Below, piece by piece: positions 6,770 through 9,815 of a stretch of DNA of 9,815 nucleotides. The DNA comes from Planctomycetaceae bacterium UBA6894 (lineage in GTDB: Bacteria; Planctomycetota; Planctomycetia; Gemmatales; Gemmataceae). The stretch is from NCBI GenBank assembly GCA_002451275.1, contig DKBS01000019.1, forward strand, positions 1 through 9,815, in the 5' to 3' direction. Under the pieces are notes generated by a model that searched no databases, had not been told where the DNA came from, and worked only from the letters and a program-made list of their open reading frames with translations. Position 1 is the stretch's first letter; each line of letters begins with the position of its first letter. The translations under genes were made by a program, and so were the position numbers.

Positions 6770-7180
6770 ATGTGTACTGCTCGGTTTGGCAATGATTCTG
6801 GCCTTGTGCAAATAGAGATCGCCGAAGACCAGAGCCCTGGCAGCAAAACCCATCAGGAAAACGCATCGTTGATTGCCAATATTGAAATCCGTGTACCCGG
6901 TTTCTTGGGAAGGATTTCCGAGTTTTTGGACCTATATATTCTCAAAAATTTTGTCTGGGAGCTTCGACGATTGTATGACACCCTGCAGGGGCAGGCTGAA
7001 TTACATCCGCTGGATGACGACTTTGTCGTGAAGCTGAAAGCAGGGCGCGCAGGTCTTATCGAAGTGTCAGGACATGCCTATTCTTTTTCAACCGGCGTCA
7101 ACAAATTGAGTTTTGAGTTTGATATCGATCAAACATTTCTGTCGGAACCCCTGGCAGAGTTGGAACGCTTTCTTGCCTGA
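6770..7180 (+). CDS. Small immunity-like protein (WapI-type family, tentative)
   Basis: A 136-residue acidic, soluble protein without signal peptide or membrane segment. Its layout matches, from memory, a family often annotated as WapI-type immunity proteins: an N-terminal beta region with IANIEIRVPGF (45-55), a helix FVWELRRLYDTLQGQAELHPL (64-84), alternating strands, and a C-terminal block LSFEFDIDQTFL (113-124). Members of that family protect cells from contact-dependent toxins by binding them, but no toxin gene is visible here. The start is uncertain: only a weak purine stretch (AAGCGGG) precedes ATG 6770, and the frame continues open upstream to 6608, so a non-ATG start is possible. Composition is much more AT-rich than its neighbours (21 of 60 bases G or C at 6901-6960), suggesting horizontal transfer. 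Coding is likely; the family name is tentative. Confidence 0.65.
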   Translation: MCTARFGNDSGLVQIEIAEDQSPGSKTHQENASLIANIEIRVPGFLGRISEFLDLYILKNFVWELRRLYDTLQGQAELHPLDDDFVVKLKAGRAGLIEVSGHAYSFSTGVNKLSFEFDIDQTFLSEPLAELERFLA

Positions 7181-7263
7181 AAGGCTCCCCCCACCTCCGG
7201 TTGCCCCGCAAACCCAAGCTATGGCAGCATATGCGTCGATTGCCATCCAGGGAGGGACGGGCC

Positions 7264-9815
7264 ATGCGCAGCCGTTTGTTGGTTTCCACCGTTTTGGGCA
7301 GCTTCGCCGCGCTGGCCGGAATTGACACAACCCTATTTAAAACAAAGGCTTACGGCCAATTCGGCCTGCCGGAAAAAGCCGCGCCCTACCGGCAGGCCCC
7401 TGGCGTGGTGCTCGAGGCGGAGCAAATGCTCCTCGCGCAGGGCTTCGAACCCGTCCGCATGGGGCAAGGTAATCTTTTGGTGGATACCGGGGCCCTCCAT
7501 GCCCTGTCCGGGGAACGGGTCGCGCTGGTTTCCGCACAGGAATCGGGCCAGGCCCGCGGCACGGTCCATTTGCCTGAAAAGGGGGACTACCGCCTGTGGG
7601 TCCGCTACGAGCATGTTCCCGGCACCAGCGCGCCGTTCCTGGTCCGGGTCACCCAAGGCTCCACACGGTTCGAGAAATCGGTCGGTGAGGCGGACGCGCC
7701 ACGCTATGCCCCAGGCGACCTGGAACCCAGAACCAAACACCCGCACACCACCGATGCGATGGGCCTCTACGAGGAGGCATTCACCGTGGAGGGCCTTGAG
7801 CCCGGACAAGCGACCGTGGAGTTGGTGGCAAGCCCCCAGCCGCCCGAAGACCGGGCTCGCCAGACCGCCCGCAGTGTCGATCTGGTTGTGTTCACCCGCG
7901 ATCTGAAAGACACCTGGCGCGCCCACCACGCCAGGCAGACGCCCCGTTACCCCATTCTCGACCTCGCCCGCGACCTGCAGCCCGCCCGCTGGGAAGCCCG
8001 ATTCCGGCACCAGGCCGGGCAGCCCGCCAGCCCCTCCGCCACCCACCTGCTCACGCGCCAACCATGGGGCGCCTCCACCGGGCCCCTCTTGGTCAGGGGC
8101 GACAACACCACCGGCCAACTGCCACCCGGTCAATGGAGCGAATGGGTCGCCATTCCGCTGAAAGACACCACCGGCTCGGGGATGACGGTGTTCAATGGCC
8201 CCGATGCGCCGATGGAGGTGGAAATCCGTCCGGCGGGTGGTGGTGCCGTCACCGCGCTCACCGGCCGAAAAACCGTCCGCGCGTTTTTGCCCCCCTATCC
8301 GGCCTGGAACGAATCCCCCATGGCTGCCGAGAGCATCCAGGAAAACACCCTGAAAGCCCTGGCGGAAAGCAAGGCCCCCGGCAAAAAACCCACGCTACCC
8401 CTCGTCTTTGGCGGCAATCTACCGGTCGGGGCCGAGGGGGCCTACGGCCTCAACTACGCCAGACTGCACCATGCCCTGGGCCTGGTCGCCTGGCACCCAG
8501 GCAACAGTGGCGCCAAATGGCGCGAGCACCTGAAGGCCGCCGGCGCCCCCGAGCCGCAATCGGCCGGGATCGCCGCGCAGGACAACGCCCCCCTGCCACA
8601 CAATGTGGAACCCGCCAAACTCCAGCTCCAGCGCGAGGGACTTTCGGGACAGGCCGCCTGGTACGACCACGGCGACGACTGGAACCTGGCCTCCTGGGTG
8701 AAACTGTACCTCGATGATGAAGTCTCCAGGGCCCGCGACAAGCACCAGAAACAGACGCCCGAAAAACTCCTCAACAAGCTCTGGGTGGAATGGCTGCAGA
8801 AAAACCGGGCCACCACGCGGCCGCAGGACTACTGGCTGGCCAGCTGGGGCATCTTTGACCGCCAGAAACTGAAGCCCGACGCCTCCGCAGAGGTCGCCCG
8901 GTCCCATCCGGCGCTCTACCTCGATTCGCTGGCGTTCTATGAGGATCTCATCCTGCCTTGGCTGGCGGATGGCGCGATGCGGGTGCGCCGTCAGTTGGGC
9001 AAGAATGTGCGCGTGGGCGGCACACTGGCCGTCGGCCCCGAGGGCATGCTTGATCCGCTGGCGCTGAAACTGGTCAACTCCAGGGCGACCGACTGGGTGC
9101 GGCCCGCCGGCCCCTCCTGGCGGCATGGGCTTTACGGCTCGGTCGCCGCGGGTCTTCTGGATGAGGACTGCCGGGCCTTCATGCGGGCCAACGACCGGGG
9201 ACTTTTGCGGGCGCAAATACCCGCCACATCGCCCGGGGCGGGCACCGATGATTTTCTCCGGGAGGCCTTCACCCACCTGGCCCATGGCGCCCGCGCCATC
9301 GACCTCGCCGGCGTGGGCATGGAGGAAACCCAGCCGGAGCAACACATCGACCACCGCGACCAGGCGCGCTTCCGGGCGGTGCGTGACCTCACCCACGCCA
9401 TCGGTTTCGCCGAGGACCTGCTGGCCGATTGCAGCCCGGCCAAATCCCCCGTGGCCCTGCTGCTGAGCGAGACGACCCTCCGGTGGGATGTGGCCGGCAT
9501 TGCCCGGGAGCGGGGCGACCTGGATTGGAAATCCGGCCGCGGCGGCGACCTGCGCACCACCTTCCAGCTCGACCGACAGGGCATCCATGCGGCCCTCACG
9601 GCGCTGGGAACCGCTCCCGATGTGGTGCTGGAGGGCGACTGCACACCCGAAGGCCTCGCCGGCCGCAAGCTCCTGGTGGTGGTGGGCGACTGCCTCACCG
9701 AGGACCTGGCCAACAAGCTCGACGCCTGGGTCCGCCAGGGGGGCACCGTGCTGGCCACCGCCTCGGCCGGCCGGTTCGACGCGCAGCGCAAGCCGCACAA
9801 GGCGTTTGACACATT
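7264..9815 (+). CDS. Large exported glycosidase-like protein, GH42-type (3' end missing)
   Basis: The frame stays open from ATG 7264 to the window edge, giving 850 residues without a stop. GGAGGG at 7251-7256 lies 7 bases before this ATG, favouring it over an in-frame ATG at 7231. A short basic and hydrophobic N-terminus (1-19, possible cut after ALA) suggests export. Residues about 45-215 look like a carbohydrate-binding-type beta-sandwich (VVLEAEQM, GDYRLWVRYE, LVVFTRD). A middle region (about 375-715) could be a TIM-barrel glycosidase domain, with LYLDDEV (481-487) as a candidate acidic site. Residues about 726-840 resemble the GH42 beta-galactosidase trimerisation domain: PVALLLSE, then GRKLLVVVGDCLTEDLANKL and AWVRQGGTVLATASAGRFDA. 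Substrate and catalytic residues cannot be assigned. The similarity to GH42 is moderate, so it may be a divergent or non-catalytic relative. Codon use is typical of the host genes, unlike the preceding gene. Confidence 0.8.
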   Translation, partial: MRSRLLVSTVLGSFAALAGIDTTLFKTKAYGQFGLPEKAAPYRQAPGVVLEAEQMLLAQGFEPVRMGQGNLLVDTGALHALSGERVALVSAQESGQARGTVHLPEKGDYRLWVRYEHVPGTSAPFLVRVTQGSTRFEKSVGEADAPRYAPGDLEPRTKHPHTTDAMGLYEEAFTVEGLEPGQATVELVASPQPPEDRARQTARSVDLVVFTRDLKDTWRAHHARQTPRYPILDLARDLQPARWEARFRHQAGQPASPSATHLLTRQPWGASTGPLLVRGDNTTGQLPPGQWSEWVAIPLKDTTGSGMTVFNGPDAPMEVEIRPAGGGAVTALTGRKTVRAFLPPYPAWNESPMAAESIQENTLKALAESKAPGKKPTLPLVFGGNLPVGAEGAYGLNYARLHHALGLVAWHPGNSGAKWREHLKAAGAPEPQSAGIAAQDNAPLPHNVEPAKLQLQREGLSGQAAWYDHGDDWNLASWVKLYLDDEVSRARDKHQKQTPEKLLNKLWVEWLQKNRATTRPQDYWLASWGIFDRQKLKPDASAEVARSHPALYLDSLAFYEDLILPWLADGAMRVRRQLGKNVRVGGTLAVGPEGMLDPLALKLVNSRATDWVRPAGPSWRHGLYGSVAAGLLDEDCRAFMRANDRGLLRAQIPATSPGAGTDDFLREAFTHLAHGARAIDLAGVGMEETQPEQHIDHRDQARFRAVRDLTHAIGFAEDLLADCSPAKSPVALLLSETTLRWDVAGIARERGDLDWKSGRGGDLRTTFQLDRQGIHAALTALGTAPDVVLEGDCTPEGLAGRKLLVVVGDCLTEDLANKLDAWVRQGGTVLATASAGRFDAQRKPHKAFDT

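Noticed and set aside
7088..7330. Short - strand open frames over the end of the immunity-like gene
   Set aside because: They overlap the better supported + strand gene and the ribosome site of the next gene, with no ribosome site of their own that I could see.
8419..9798. Open frame on the - strand inside the glycosidase-like gene (459 codons)
   Set aside because: The + strand frame runs unbroken for 850 codons with recognisable domains, while the antisense product is compositionally biased and matches nothing I recognise.

Overview
The window is GC-rich and bacterial. It most resembles a member of the PVC superphylum, probably Planctomycetota. The reasons are a low-complexity protein ending in HEAT-type repeats in a style common in planctomycetes, an enoyl-ACP reductase of the plant/chlamydial layout, a large secreted glycosidase-like protein, and loosely spaced genes. 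This assignment is inference from gene character, not from a marker gene.

All confident genes lie on the + strand. From left to right they are: (1) the 3' part of a Gly-, Pro- and Met-rich protein with a C-terminal HEAT-like domain (to 1370), followed by a strong intrinsic terminator; (2) fabI, enoyl-ACP reductase (1742-2629), followed by a second strong terminator; (3) argJ, the bifunctional ornithine acetyltransferase / N-acetylglutamate synthase (2709-3950); (4) a three-part membrane protein that joins an exported lactonase-type beta-propeller, a GIDE/BAM-like domain and a LemA domain in one chain (3995-6481); (5) an AT-richer stretch of about 700 bp holding a small gene that resembles a WapI-type immunity protein (6770-7180); (6) a long exported glycosidase-like protein with a GH42 trimerisation-like end, running off the right edge (7264-9815).

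fabI and argJ are housekeeping genes for fatty acid and arginine synthesis. The terminator between them argues against a simple operon, yet it leaves almost no room for a separate argJ promoter. The most unusual items are the propeller-GIDE-LemA fusion and the low-GC insert behind it. That insert carries an immunity-like gene with no toxin in view and starts where the fusion gene's stop overlaps a start codon that leads nowhere. No tRNA, rRNA, CRISPR array, transposase or integrase was seen.
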